In this document: positions 6,684 to 15,287 of the stretch, in pieces | Layout of the letters: each line of letters begins with the position of its first letter | How positions within the stretch are numbered: the first letter of the stretch is position 1 | Assembly (NCBI GenBank): GCA_022565745.1 | Contig: JAIUMB010000022.1 | Coordinates: forward strand, 1-19,827 | DNA: 19,827 nucleotides | Source: Cryomorphaceae bacterium | GTDB lineage: Bacteria > Bacteroidota > Bacteroidia > Flavobacteriales > Schleiferiaceae | Direction: 5' to 3' | Notes under the pieces: generated by a model | Databases searched by the model: none | Told to the model about the DNA's origin: nothing | The model's input: only the letters and a program-made list of their open reading frames with translations | Position numbers and translations under genes: made by a program

Positions 6684-9176
6684 TTAATAACCCGTTTTCA
6701 AGATCATTCCAGGAATTAAGTCCCCATCAGAAATACCATCATTGAGCTCACGCAGTTCTTTCGGTTTCATATCCAATTCTTTGGCAATTTTAGAGAGCTT
6801 GTCGCCCATTTGCACACGGTACCTGGTACGCTCCCACTCAGAATAATCGGCTTCAGGAACAACTTTTAACTCCAAGCCTTCAAATGGTCTAACACCACGA
6901 AGACCGCCGTTGAGTTCTCTAAGCTCTCTGATGTTTAAATCGTATTGAGAAGCAATGGCACCTAAGCTTTCTCTACCTTCTACTGTATGTATAATGGGTT
7001 TCAGCTCGATAACCTTTTCCTCTCCTTTTGCATCCTTAACAACTTTTACTGGAACATAATCGTCGCGAAGCACTTTAAAGTCGGTACGGCGGTTAATCTG
7101 GTTAGCCACTTCTTGAATGGTTGCCGATTGTCTGCGTATAAACTGTTCCGTAAGAACGGTTCCGGCTTTGAAGTGCTCGCTTCCGTAACCGTCATAACCT
7201 TCTGGCACCTTAAACGGCTCATCTTCACCCATACCACGGGCCACCAATCGAGCAGAATCTATTCCTTGTTCAATTAAGTAGTCGACACAACTTTGTGCAC
7301 GTTTCTGAGAAAGTACTTGGTTGCGTTCACGGGTGTCGCGGTAGTCGGTATGTGAACGAAGTTCAATCACAATTTTTGGGTTGTTATTGAGAATCGTGAT
7401 CACAGAGTCCAATGCTTCTTTAGATTCAGGACGCAAATCCCACTTCGCCAAATCAAAGAACACATTGGGAAGTACAATAGGCTCTTCAATAGGCTCTATT
7501 TCCTTATCTATTTTTATGACATGTAAATAATGCTTTTCATCGGGCACAAAGGCAAAGGCATCAAAAGGAATCTCTCTGGTTGTGGTCTCCGCAGAGCCCG
7601 ATAAAAACTTACTTTTTTCAAATGTAAGGGTATAATTGGTGTTTTCGTCGACTTGATCAATGGAAAACTTGTAGTATCCCGACTTATCAGTCACCACGTT
7701 AAATGACTGTCCACCTCCGTCTAATCGCACTGATCCGGTATTAATTGGGCGCTTGTCCTTTTTGCTCACCAATCTTCCTTCAATCTCAAACACCAATGGC
7801 GCCAATTCTACTTCGTAAATGTCGTTACCGCCACGACCACCATCTCTATCGGACGTTAGAAAGCCTTTTTCTGCCTCATCACCATCAAACACAATGGCAA
7901 AGTCATTAAAGTGAGTATTGATGGGGTACTTTAAGTTTTCCGCTTCCCCTTCTGGCATGCCATCTTCCCCTAACTTTATTCTAAAGATATCGAGACCTCC
8001 CATACCGGGCAGTCCGTCTGAAGCGAAATACAAGTAACCATCCAAATGAACAAAGGGATAAAGTTCTTTGCCGTGGGTATTAACCGACGGACCTAAGTTC
8101 TTGGGTTCTGTCCACCCACGTTGACGACGATCATAGCGCGTCATATAAATGTCTCTATCGCCGTATCCACCCTCTAAGTCGGTAGCGAAATAAAGTGTTT
8201 CGTCGTCAGGCGCCAGTGTTGGGTGCCCTACAGAAGTAACAGAGTCTGGAACCAGCACAATGATCTCTGGCTCACCCCAACCTTGACCGCGCTTATCGGC
8301 TTTGTATATGGCACATCCCAATTGATTGTTGCGTTCTTTTACACAACGTGTAAAGTACATGGTTCTTCTTCTACTATCAAAACACAACGGTCCTTCGTGA
8401 TAGCGCGTGTTGATGTTTTCACCCTCAATGGGCACGGGCAAAGACCAGCTCATATCATCATCAGCCTCGGCACCACGTCTTCCTCTGGTCTTTTTTCTTT
8501 CCGCCTTGGAAACAAAAATATCGGTAAAACCGCCTCCAGTCCATCCGTCTTTGAGATTACCGGATGCCTCTTCGCGGTCAGAAACAAAATAAAGCTCATC
8601 ATTCATGGTAGGTTTTCCGCCGTAGGTAACAGCAAAGTCATTGTACTTTGAGTTTAAGTCTTTCTTGTTTTCCACCAAGTATCTGGATGGGTTTTCTTTC
8701 CACTCCTTTGCTTTCTTGACTGCATCAATGGCAACTTTACCCCTCTCATCGTCAGGACGCAAATCCACATACTTTTGAAATTCTATGATGGCGTCTTCAT
8801 ATTCGCCCAAGATCTTTAACATTTGACCGTGACGATAATACACGATAGGGTCACCATAGTCTAATTTGATGGCCCTAGAATAAAAGTTAGCCGCCGATTT
8901 TGCATCCTGCATCATGCGATAACACTCGGCTTGACGAAAGGTGATTTCTACTTTTTCCTTTTTACTTCTGGTTCTGTTAAAAGCTTTTTTATACAACTGC
9001 ACGGCTGTGTAGTACTCATTGTACTTAAATGCTTCATTGGCTCGAGCCATTTCTTTAGACACAGACTCTTCTCCGTCTAAATCATCGAGATAGGACTGAG
9101 CATAAACAGCTGTAGTACCAACAAAAAGAAAAACCCACGAAAAGAAAAGCAAGATGGATTGGCGTTGAATGGTCAT
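6684..9176 (-). CDS. PorE-like OmpA-family outer-membrane protein with TPR, beta-propeller and two LysM domains
   Basis: This is an 830-residue exported protein with a signal peptide cut after about residue 26 (VYAQ). TPR-like helices cover about 43-155. PD40/WD40-like propeller blades run from about 176 to 457, with repeats such as 'DELYFVSD', 'TLYFATD' and 'YLYFASD'. A carboxypeptidase-regulatory-like (Greek-key) domain lies at 463-555. The OmpA C-terminal domain is at about 568-700, with the peptidoglycan-binding 'SHTD' Asp611 and Arg626 in 'LSQKRAQS'. Two LysM modules follow at about 729-772 and 785-828. The TPR-propeller-CRD-OmpA order is that of PorE, a type IX secretion protein of Porphyromonas gingivalis, but many Bacteroidota encode paralogues with this layout. 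The LysM pair is an addition. It probably anchors an envelope complex to peptidoglycan. ATG 9176 gives a good signal peptide. Confidence 0.85.
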   Translation of the reverse strand: MTIQRQSILLFFSWVFLFVGTTAVYAQSYLDDLDGEESVSKEMARANEAFKYNEYYTAVQLYKKAFNRTRSKKEKVEITFRQAECYRMMQDAKSAANFYSRAIKLDYGDPIVYYRHGQMLKILGEYEDAIIEFQKYVDLRPDDERGKVAIDAVKKAKEWKENPSRYLVENKKDLNSKYNDFAVTYGGKPTMNDELYFVSDREEASGNLKDGWTGGGFTDIFVSKAERKKTRGRRGAEADDDMSWSLPVPIEGENINTRYHEGPLCFDSRRRTMYFTRCVKERNNQLGCAIYKADKRGQGWGEPEIIVLVPDSVTSVGHPTLAPDDETLYFATDLEGGYGDRDIYMTRYDRRQRGWTEPKNLGPSVNTHGKELYPFVHLDGYLYFASDGLPGMGGLDIFRIKLGEDGMPEGEAENLKYPINTHFNDFAIVFDGDEAEKGFLTSDRDGGRGGNDIYEVELAPLVFEIEGRLVSKKDKRPINTGSVRLDGGGQSFNVVTDKSGYYKFSIDQVDENTNYTLTFEKSKFLSGSAETTTREIPFDAFAFVPDEKHYLHVIKIDKEIEPIEEPIVLPNVFFDLAKWDLRPESKEALDSVITILNNNPKIVIELRSHTDYRDTRERNQVLSQKRAQSCVDYLIEQGIDSARLVARGMGEDEPFKVPEGYDGYGSEHFKAGTVLTEQFIRRQSATIQEVANQINRRTDFKVLRDDYVPVKVVKDAKGEEKVIELKPIIHTVEGRESLGAIASQYDLNIRELRELNGGLRGVRPFEGLELKVVPEADYSEWERTRYRVQMGDKLSKIAKELDMKPKELRELNDGISDGDLIPGMILKTGY

Positions 9177-9211
9177 AGAAGCTAACTAGTTTTGTTTACG
9201 TGTTTGAGTTA

Positions 9212-9302
9212 TTACAATCGTAACCACAATTATAACATCGCGAAACACTTAATTTTTGTAGATTTAATTCAATGCAATTTTTTTGATTAAAAACGATTGT
9301 AA
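9212..9302. repeat. 10-bp inverted repeat upstream of OmpA-family gene
   Basis: TTACAATCGT at 9212-9221 and its exact reverse complement ACGATTGTAA at 9293-9302 are 71 bp apart. A related copy, ACAATTATAA at 9226-9235, lies 12 bp from ACAATCGTAA at 9214-9223 in direct orientation. The motif ACAAT(C/T)(G/A)TAA could be an operator, but this is based on repetition alone. Confidence 0.4.
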
Positions 9303-9533
9303 AAATAGGCATACTTTGCGTCTCCACAATATTTATTGAAAAAAAAACAGCAAAAAATTCATTTTTTTTCTGTCCAAGAATTAGACCACATTGTTATTTG
9401 CCCCTCTTTTAATTGTTTACTCAACACCATTAATGCATGAAGAAAAAAACTGTAACAAATTGACTTTAAAACATTTTAACTCCATTAAAATCACCCGAAG
9501 GCAATCATCAACGTGGGTCTATTTTATCATTCA

Positions 9534-9625
9534 ATGACCTTTATGACTTAAAAAATATTTTTTGTCGCACCTTTGCCCTAGGATATGTTCAGCAAATTCA
9601 CATACGTGTATTTTACAAAGGTCAT
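9534..9625. repeat. 9-bp inverted repeat upstream of SLC13 gene
   Basis: ATGACCTTT at 9534-9542 and AAAGGTCAT at 9617-9625 are exact reverse complements. They bracket the best -7 candidate (9568-9575). A 9-bp match in a region this size could arise by chance. Confidence 0.3.
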
Positions 9626-9652
9626 GTCACACCATCTAATCAATATGAATAA

Positions 9653-11038
9653 ATGCAGATGAGGCGTTTTCACTTGCACACATTATTACCACCAATTGTC
9701 GCTTTTGCCATTCACCTCCTCGGCTTGTCTAGTCAATATGCGCCCGTATTTACGGCACTTGGCTTACTGGTTTGGATGTTGTACTGGTGGATTCAGGGCA
9801 CGGTATCAATTGGAGTTACGGCTTTGATTCCTATTTTATACCTACCACTAACCGGGCTTGTTGACATTGATATTGTTACCAGTAAATATGCAAATCCCAT
9901 AATCTTTCTCTTTCTTGGTGGTTTTATTTTGGCCATTGCATTAGAAAAATATGGCATTCACACACTAATGGCAAAGCGAATCGTGAAAGCCATGGGGTTT
10001 AGCGCAAGACAACGCATTCGTGCCGTGCTTTTAAGCTCTGCTCTTCTCAGTATGTGGATCAGCAATACCGCAACGGCTCTTATAATGCTACCCATTGCGG
10101 TTTCATTTTCAGAGATAGCCGAACCCATACTCAGCAAAAAAGCCAACTTTCACCATCGTTTATTTTTAGCCATTGCAGTAGGAGCAAACATAGGTGGCAT
10201 AGCTACCTTGGTAGGTACGCCGCCAAATCTATTCTTCTCGGCCTTTCTCAAAAGCAGTTTAAACATTGATGTCAATTTCTTTGAGTGGATGCTATTTGGA
10301 GTACCAACTGGAGCCATCCTATTGTTTATTGCCGATATATTACTTAAAAAAGGCATAGAGAAAAACAAGATGATTCCTGAATCCATAGACGCTGGCAAAA
10401 TCAATATCGACCAAAAACGCATAATTTTGGTGTTTTCTTTGGTCGCGTTTTTTTGGATCAGCAAACCACTTTGGGGCTCGCCTATTGCCCAATTACACGA
10501 CGCTGTTATCGCATTTGCAGGTGTGATTTTACTGCAATTAATCCCAAGAAACAACACCCGTGAACCTCTATTATTGTGGCGAGACATTCAACAACTGCCT
10601 TGGGATATTGTGCTCTTATTTGGGGGCGGACTTAGTCTTGCCCTTGCTTTACAAACCGGTGGTGTTTTCACCTACCTTGAATCCTTCGTCACTACACTTG
10701 GTAATACACCAATCATTATATCTATTCTTATCTTTTGCATCATTGGAATTTTTCTAACTGAAATCATCTCAAATATCGCCATGGTTGCCGTGTTGCTACC
10801 TTTAATACTCGAATTGAGCAACAAGTATCAGTTGCCCTTCTTCTACATAGCTCTTCCATTGGTCTTAGGTGCATCTTGTGCCTTTATGCTGCCCATTGCT
10901 ACTCCACCAAATGCAATTGTTTTTGGCTCAAAGAGAATTACTGTCAAAGAAATGATGCATTTTGGTTTAAGAATGAATGTGATATCGGTGTTTGTCATCA
11001 CATTCATTGTGTACATTCTTTTTACGTGGAAGGCTTAA
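9653..11038 (+). CDS. SLC13/DASS-family sodium-coupled anion symporter
   Basis: This is a 461-residue inner-membrane protein with about 11 hydrophobic segments. The two SNT-type sodium/substrate motifs of the DASS family are present: SNTA at 137-140, paired with GTPPN at 188-192, and SNIA at 373-376, paired with ATPPN at 416-420. The two halves form the internal repeat known from VcINDY. The second motif is SNI rather than SNT, a conservative change. DASS proteins import di- or tricarboxylates or sulfate, and the substrate cannot be read from sequence alone. ATG 9653 is followed by a second ATG at 9659, so the start is uncertain by two codons. The gene stands alone: the reverse-strand gene is 476 bp away and the next + gene has its own -7 element. 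Confidence 0.9.
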   Translation: MQMRRFHLHTLLPPIVAFAIHLLGLSSQYAPVFTALGLLVWMLYWWIQGTVSIGVTALIPILYLPLTGLVDIDIVTSKYANPIIFLFLGGFILAIALEKYGIHTLMAKRIVKAMGFSARQRIRAVLLSSALLSMWISNTATALIMLPIAVSFSEIAEPILSKKANFHHRLFLAIAVGANIGGIATLVGTPPNLFFSAFLKSSLNIDVNFFEWMLFGVPTGAILLFIADILLKKGIEKNKMIPESIDAGKINIDQKRIILVFSLVAFFWISKPLWGSPIAQLHDAVIAFAGVILLQLIPRNNTREPLLLWRDIQQLPWDIVLLFGGGLSLALALQTGGVFTYLESFVTTLGNTPIIISILIFCIIGIFLTEIISNIAMVAVLLPLILELSNKYQLPFFYIALPLVLGASCAFMLPIATPPNAIVFGSKRITVKEMMHFGLRMNVISVFVITFIVYILFTWKA

Positions 11039-11064
11039 CATACGCGCATTCAATTGACTTGATG

Positions 11065-11072
11065 TATCTTTG
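11065..11072 (+). promoter_or_regulatory. Possible orphan -7 element
   Basis: TATCTTTG matches TAnnTTTG, but there is no -33 TTG at the right distance, and the next real gene starts 157 bp later behind a second -7 element. Motifs of this length are expected a few times by chance in the window. Confidence 0.25.
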
Positions 11073-11207
11073 CATACTTATCAAAAATGAAAAGACACTT
11101 GTAAAGTCTTTATTCAATGATACATCCATGAGAACGAACCACCAGAAGTGATTAATTTGGATGCGCTTTTAGTACGTCAAAAAAAACAACGACGAAAACC
11201 TCATGAA

Positions 11208-11215
11208 TACTTTTG
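11208..11215 (+). promoter_or_regulatory. -7 element upstream of small lipoprotein gene
   Basis: TACTTTTG matches the -7 consensus and ends 13 bp before ATG 11229. I see no clear -33 element in the A-rich sequence upstream. Confidence 0.45.
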
Positions 11216-11228
11216 AAAATAGCATAAA

Positions 11229-11636
11229 ATGAATAATTACAAATTAATGAAGCCCATAAAAACCTTTCTTGTCTTAGTGTTTATGGCATCAACCCTCGTG
11301 GCATGTCGGGATTACCGAGAAGTTAACTTTTGGGTCATCAATGAAACTGCAGAAGATTTAACCGTCCGCTACAGAGTAAGGGTATGCTTGGGGTTAAACT
11401 CAAATTGCTTTCCACAAAATCTCTCTCAAAATGTGAGCGCAGGTGATTCTATAATGCTTCAAATTCAAGACCAAATAACCACCGATTACGATATTGAAGA
11501 GTCGTTTTTCGGTTTTGAACTGGAACAAAACGAAAAGATTTCCACCGTTGACATTTGGAAAGGCAAACTGGTTGAAAAAATAATTTTTGAAGAACATATT
11601 GAGTTTTACTTACGCGTTGACGACACTTTTTTTTAA
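11229..11636 (+). CDS. Small lipoprotein of unknown function
   Basis: I do not recognise this protein of up to 135 residues. It has a clear lipoprotein signal peptide ending in the lipobox LVAC (Cys26 from ATG 11229). Starting at ATG 11247 instead would give a textbook 20-residue signal (MKPIKTFLVLVF...), so the start is undecided between these two. The mature part is about 110 residues with alternating hydrophobic strands ('VNFWVINETAEDLTVRYRV'), and probably forms a beta-sandwich. Two Cys at 53 and 60 in the mature domain could form a disulfide. It stands between the SLC13 gene and rlmN with its own -7 element and an 85-bp gap after it. No function is suggested by the context. Confidence 0.75.
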   Translation: MNNYKLMKPIKTFLVLVFMASTLVACRDYREVNFWVINETAEDLTVRYRVRVCLGLNSNCFPQNLSQNVSAGDSIMLQIQDQITTDYDIEESFFGFELEQNEKISTVDIWKGKLVEKIIFEEHIEFYLRVDDTFF

Positions 11637-11721
11637 TGTTTCGATGGTACATTGATACCCTAAGCAACAACGCTCCTTTTTATTTCTCTAAGCCCTGGAC
11701 TGGGAAAATGATCAAATACTT

Positions 11722-12771
11722 ATGTCAGCTGTAAAAAAAGATATTCGGAGTCTTAGTCCGGATCATTTAAAACAATATTTACTCGATCTTGGTGAGCCCG
11801 CTTTCCGTGTACGCCAAATCGAGGAATGGGTGTGGCGAAGGTCGTGCAAGGATTTTTCAGAAATGAGCAATATTCCCAAAGACCTAAGAGAAAAGTTAGA
11901 AGACGCATTCAGCATTCATCAAATCATAGTAGATGATTTACAAAGAAGCACAGATGGCACCATCAAAAATGGGGTCAAACTCCATGATGGCAGAGTGGTT
12001 GAAAGTGTACTTATCCCAACAGATAAGAGAATTACCGCTTGTATTTCATCGCAAGTGGGCTGCAGCTTAGACTGCCATTTTTGCGCAACGGCCAACCTTC
12101 CTCGCATGCGCAACCTCAATGCCGAAGAAATTTATGATCAAGTGGTAACCATAAAACAGCAAGCTGAACATTATTTTCAAAGACCGCTAACCAATATTGT
12201 ATATATGGGCATGGGTGAACCTTTACTCAACTATGCCAACGTGCTCAAATCCATCGACAAAATCACCGCTGATGAAGGCTTAAATATGGCCGCTAGGCGA
12301 ATCACTGTATCCACTGTTGGTATTGCCAAAATGATGAAGAAGTTTGCCGACGACAATCCGCGTTGCAACCTGGCGTTGTCTTTACATTCAGCTAGAAATG
12401 AAGTTCGTGAAACCATCATGCCCATAACCAAGAGCAACCCCATTGAACTGCTCAGAGAAGCACTTCTTTATTGGTACCAAAAAACAGAAAAGAAGGTCAC
12501 TTTTGAATATGTCATTTGGAAAGGCATCAATGATGCACCTGAAGACATCAAAGCGCTGGTAAAGCTCTGTCAACAAGTACCATCTAAGGTAAACATCATA
12601 GAGTACAACCCTATTGGCGATGAACGATTTAAAATGGCTGATAAAGCAGTGATTGACAATTACATCAACGCCTTAGGTGAAATTGGCGTGGTGGCCAAAG
12701 TAAGACAAAGCCGTGGGCAAGACATCGACGCCGCTTGTGGACAACTTGCCAATAAAAATGCCGCATCCTAA
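11722..12771 (+). CDS. rlmN: Dual-specificity 23S rRNA (A2503)/tRNA (A37) C2-methyltransferase
   Basis: This radical-SAM enzyme adds a methyl group to C2 of A2503 in 23S rRNA and A37 of some tRNAs. The 349-residue length is typical. The [4Fe-4S] motif is Cys114-x3-Cys118-x2-Cys121 ('CSLDCHFC'). Cys339 in 'GQDIDAACGQLA' corresponds to the methyl-carrying Cys355 of the E. coli enzyme, and Cys107 lies seven residues before the cluster like E. coli Cys118. GMGEPLLNY is the SAM-binding GGE-type motif. The N-terminal RNA-binding domain ('FRVRQIEEWVWRR') is complete. It opens the closely spaced + strand gene series, 46 bp before the CBS gene. A small hairpin, CCGCAT/ATGCGG at 12761-12776, spans its stop codon but has no T-run. 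Confidence 0.95.
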   Translation: MSAVKKDIRSLSPDHLKQYLLDLGEPAFRVRQIEEWVWRRSCKDFSEMSNIPKDLREKLEDAFSIHQIIVDDLQRSTDGTIKNGVKLHDGRVVESVLIPTDKRITACISSQVGCSLDCHFCATANLPRMRNLNAEEIYDQVVTIKQQAEHYFQRPLTNIVYMGMGEPLLNYANVLKSIDKITADEGLNMAARRITVSTVGIAKMMKKFADDNPRCNLALSLHSARNEVRETIMPITKSNPIELLREALLYWYQKTEKKVTFEYVIWKGINDAPEDIKALVKLCQQVPSKVNIIEYNPIGDERFKMADKAVIDNYINALGEIGVVAKVRQSRGQDIDAACGQLANKNAAS

Positions 12772-12817
12772 TGCGGTCTGCATTTATTTCATTTACTTTG
12801 CACTCAAATGATAGCAT

Positions 12818-13480
12818 ATGTTAGCCAGTGAATTGATAGACGCCTCCATCTTGCCCTTACTCCCCGATCAGCAGTGCTCGGAAGCCTTGGCCTCGCTTCA
12901 AGATCAAGCATTGCGACACGGAGTGGTTCTCGACAATGACAAAGTGTTGGCTGTTGTTTCTGAAGACTGGTTACTGGAACACAACCCCGACGCGGTGTTG
13001 TCTGACGTTATATCCAGCTTACCACCTCCCCCCTTACTGTCTGTTAATCAATCTGAACTTGAGGCTTTAAAATTGATGAGTGAACATCAATTCGACGTTT
13101 TACCCCTGGTGGATGAAAACGATATTTGTGTAGGGGTGGCTAGTTTGAGAAATACATTTCACCATATTGGAAAAAAAATTGCCCCTCCCATGCCAGGAGG
13201 TATTTTGGTTATAGAAGTGCACCCCTTAAATTATCAGCTCAGTGAAATTGCACAAATAGTCGAGTCTGGTGACGCACTCATCCACGCTCTGTATGTAGAG
13301 AGCATCAATCAGGGCAAGAGTCTGTTGGTTACTATTTTCACCAACAAAGAGGATTTAGACGGTGTGGTGCAAACATTTAGTCGATACAATTACAACGTGT
13401 TGGGCACCTTCTATCAAAGCGTCGATCGCATTCGATTAAAAGAGCGTTTTGATAGTCTGATGCGCTATTTGAATACCTAA
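12818..13480 (+). CDS. CBS-domain protein with ACT-like C-terminus
   Basis: This 220-residue cytoplasmic protein has a CBS-pair layout. The first CBS motif (about 1-55, 'ELIDASILPLLPDQQCSEAL') is weak and the second (about 58-115, 'MSEHQFDVLPLVDEN') is clear. A C-terminal segment of about 90 residues with 'ILVIEVHPLNYQLSEIAQIV' looks like an ACT-type ligand-binding fold. CBS pairs bind adenine nucleotides and usually regulate a partner. A gene of this type directly before NAD kinase is common in Bacteroidota as far as I recall. The 27-bp gap to nadK suggests co-transcription, but a regulatory link to NAD kinase is only inferred. ATG 12818 gives a standard N-terminus. Confidence 0.8.
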   Translation: MLASELIDASILPLLPDQQCSEALASLQDQALRHGVVLDNDKVLAVVSEDWLLEHNPDAVLSDVISSLPPPPLLSVNQSELEALKLMSEHQFDVLPLVDENDICVGVASLRNTFHHIGKKIAPPMPGGILVIEVHPLNYQLSEIAQIVESGDALIHALYVESINQGKSLLVTIFTNKEDLDGVVQTFSRYNYNVLGTFYQSVDRIRLKERFDSLMRYLNT

Positions 13481-13507
13481 GATCCATTGATAAACAATCC
13501 CCCTGCA

Positions 13508-14392
13508 ATGAAGATCATCGCCATATTTGGGCAACGTGTAGATAGAGATGCGCGTTCATATGTTGAGGTATTCCTTGAAGAATTGGAACGACATCAAATA
13601 ACGTGTCACTTTTTCGATACCTTTATTCGTGAAAACATAGGGCAAATGGAACTGCCTCGTGAGCGAAATACTTGGTCTACCCATGAAGAGCTAATATCCA
13701 TCATGCCCGATGCGCTTATAACTCTTGGTGGCGACGGAACCATTTTAAGGGCAGTCACCTTTGTTAGAGATTCAGGTATTCCTATTTTAGGCATCAACAC
13801 AGGCAGACTAGGCTTTTTGGCCAATGTGGCGCGACACGAAAGCAAATTGGCCGTGAACGATTTGGTCAATGGCAATTTTACCATAGAACATCGTCGATTG
13901 ATTGATATAAGTGTTGACAACAATTGCTGTCCCCCACTCCCATTTGCCCTGAATGAAGTTACTGTTGCTAGAAAAGACAGCACATCAATGGTAACCGTAC
14001 ATACATGGATCAACAATGAATTTCTCTCAAGTTATTGGGCCGATGGAATCATTATCGCTACTCCAACGGGCTCAACGGGATATTCACTTAGCTGTGGAGG
14101 CCCCATCATAATGCCCGGATCTGAGACCTTTGTCATCACACCGGTATCGCCACACAATTTAAATGTACGTCCATTCGTTATACCAAATCATAGCGAAATT
14201 AAACTCAAAATTGAAGCCAGAGAGCCCATGTTTTTGGTCTCACTTGACTCCCGAATTCACAGCATGCCCATCGAAACGGAATTACACATCAAAAAAGCAT
14301 CATTTACCGTGCAAATCATTCAAACAGCGCAACAACGTTTTACCAAAACACTAAGAGAGAAACTCTATTGGGGAAAAGACATCCGCAATTAA
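13508..14392 (+). CDS. nadK: NAD kinase
   Basis: NAD kinase phosphorylates NAD+ to NADP+ in the cytoplasm and controls the cellular NADP pool. The product is 294 residues, normal for bacterial NadK. The GGDGT motif is at 74-78, with 'INTGRLGFLA' at 96-105, and the nucleotide-binding 'ATPTGSTGYSLSCGGPI' follows in the C-terminal domain. Catalytic Asp75 lies within GGDGT. An in-frame TTG at 13487 would extend the protein by seven residues, but ATG 13508 (MKIIAIFGQ) starts exactly at the first strand of the fold, so I use it. It sits between the CBS gene (27 bp upstream) and the PorG-like gene (56 bp downstream). Confidence 0.95.
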   Translation: MKIIAIFGQRVDRDARSYVEVFLEELERHQITCHFFDTFIRENIGQMELPRERNTWSTHEELISIMPDALITLGGDGTILRAVTFVRDSGIPILGINTGRLGFLANVARHESKLAVNDLVNGNFTIEHRRLIDISVDNNCCPPLPFALNEVTVARKDSTSMVTVHTWINNEFLSSYWADGIIIATPTGSTGYSLSCGGPIIMPGSETFVITPVSPHNLNVRPFVIPNHSEIKLKIEAREPMFLVSLDSRIHSMPIETELHIKKASFTVQIIQTAQQRFTKTLREKLYWGKDIRN

Positions 14393-14448
14393 ACATTGAC
14401 GGTCTGTAACGCCATTATAAGCTTTTTAAAAAACAGTCCGGTTCTACT

Positions 14449-15270
14449 ATGAATAGCCTCATAAAACACATAAAACACGTTGGTATCGTATTGCTGGTTT
14501 CACTCAGCACTGCGAATGGACAGTTGATGGAATTCGGAGTAACCGGTGGAGGCACTAATTTTATTGGAGATGTAGGCAACAATGGCTTTCACCTGCCTAC
14601 AAGTTGGTACGGCGGTTTGTTTTACCGGGCCAATTTCAATCCATGGTGGTCCATGCGGATTTCTTATAACCAAGGACATATTTGGGCCAACGATGCGGAT
14701 TCTCAATGGGGTTGGCGTCAGCAGCGAAACTTGAGTTTTGAATCGGAAATTACCGAAGTGGCCCTTTGGTTTGAATTTAACTTTTATGAGTTTAATGGAC
14801 GGAAAAGGGGCGATCACTCGCTGTATGTTTTTGGTGGTGTTGGACTGTTTTTTTTCGATCCGGTTACCGAATACGAAGGAGAATTGGTTCGACTTCAACC
14901 CTTAGGTACAGAAGGTCAAGGCTCATCATTATCCAATCAAGGCCCATATAGTTTATCCGATTACATCCTGCCTTTTGGTATAGGTTACAAACTGAGCTTA
15001 AGTGAGCACTTTACCCTTGGTTTTGAGGTTGGATTTCGTCGTACTGGCACCGATTACCTCGACGATGTTAGTGGCTTTTATGTAGACCCCCTTCTATTGG
15101 CAGAAGAAAATGGACCGCTTGCTGCAGCCCTTTCAGACCGTAGCGGAGACCCTCGTTCTAGAAATGGACAACTAAGAGGAAACCCCAATCGCGATGATTG
15201 GTATATTTTTTCAGGAATAACCCTAAGTTTTAAACTATATTCGGCGCGTGAAAAGTGCAAGCGCTTCTAA
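14449..15270 (+). CDS. DUF6089 outer-membrane beta-barrel protein, PorG-like
   Basis: This 273-residue exported protein has a signal peptide ending near residue 25 (TANGQ). The mature part is rich in Gly and aromatic residues with alternating amphipathic strands ('YGGLFYRANFNPWWSMRISYN', 'HSLYVFGGVGLFFF', 'FTLGFEVGFRRTGTDYLDD'), as in an 8-stranded barrel. This is the DUF6089 family, which includes PorG of Porphyromonas gingivalis, the outer-membrane protein tied to the PorK/PorN ring of the type IX secretion system. The P. gingivalis gene also precedes uppS, bamA and ompH, as here. The same gene order supports orthology, but I cannot exclude a general barrel paralogue. The gap to uppS is 17 bp from the preferred ATG. 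Confidence 0.8.
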   Translation: MNSLIKHIKHVGIVLLVSLSTANGQLMEFGVTGGGTNFIGDVGNNGFHLPTSWYGGLFYRANFNPWWSMRISYNQGHIWANDADSQWGWRQQRNLSFESEITEVALWFEFNFYEFNGRKRGDHSLYVFGGVGLFFFDPVTEYEGELVRLQPLGTEGQGSSLSNQGPYSLSDYILPFGIGYKLSLSEHFTLGFEVGFRRTGTDYLDDVSGFYVDPLLLAEENGPLAAALSDRSGDPRSRNGQLRGNPNRDDWYIFSGITLSFKLYSAREKCKRF

Positions 15271-15287
15271 GACAAAACCAAAATTCA

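Larger units (their letters stand above)
9177..9652. other. 476-bp AT-rich divergent intergenic region
   Basis: I see no credible gene here. It separates the divergent OmpA-family and SLC13 genes and must hold both promoters. For the SLC13 gene the best -7 candidate is CACCTTTG at 9568-9575, one mismatch from TAnnTTTG. For the OmpA-family gene no exact -7 is visible. It also holds two long-armed inverted repeats (listed separately) and an A9/T8 tract pair at 9339-9369 that could fold into a purely A-T hairpin. Confidence 0.6.

Noticed and set aside
8223..8651. Open frame of 142 codons on the + strand
   Set aside because: It is antisense to the propeller region of the OmpA-family gene and matches no family that I know.
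10150..10587. Open frame of 145 codons on the - strand
   Set aside because: It is antisense to the SLC13 gene, whose motifs are intact. Its length reflects the codon bias of the real gene.
11087..11104. ATG with a five-codon frame (MKRHL) after the -7-like element at 11065
   Set aside because: It is too short to support as a peptide, with no conservation evidence available.
12761..12776. CCGCAT/ATGCGG hairpin over the rlmN stop as a terminator
   Set aside because: The stem is 6 bp and the following TCTGCATTTATTT is not a continuous T-run, so termination is doubtful.
15255..15287. GTG start for uppS
   Set aside because: It overlaps the preceding gene and adds a polar tail absent from the family; ATG 15288 fits better.
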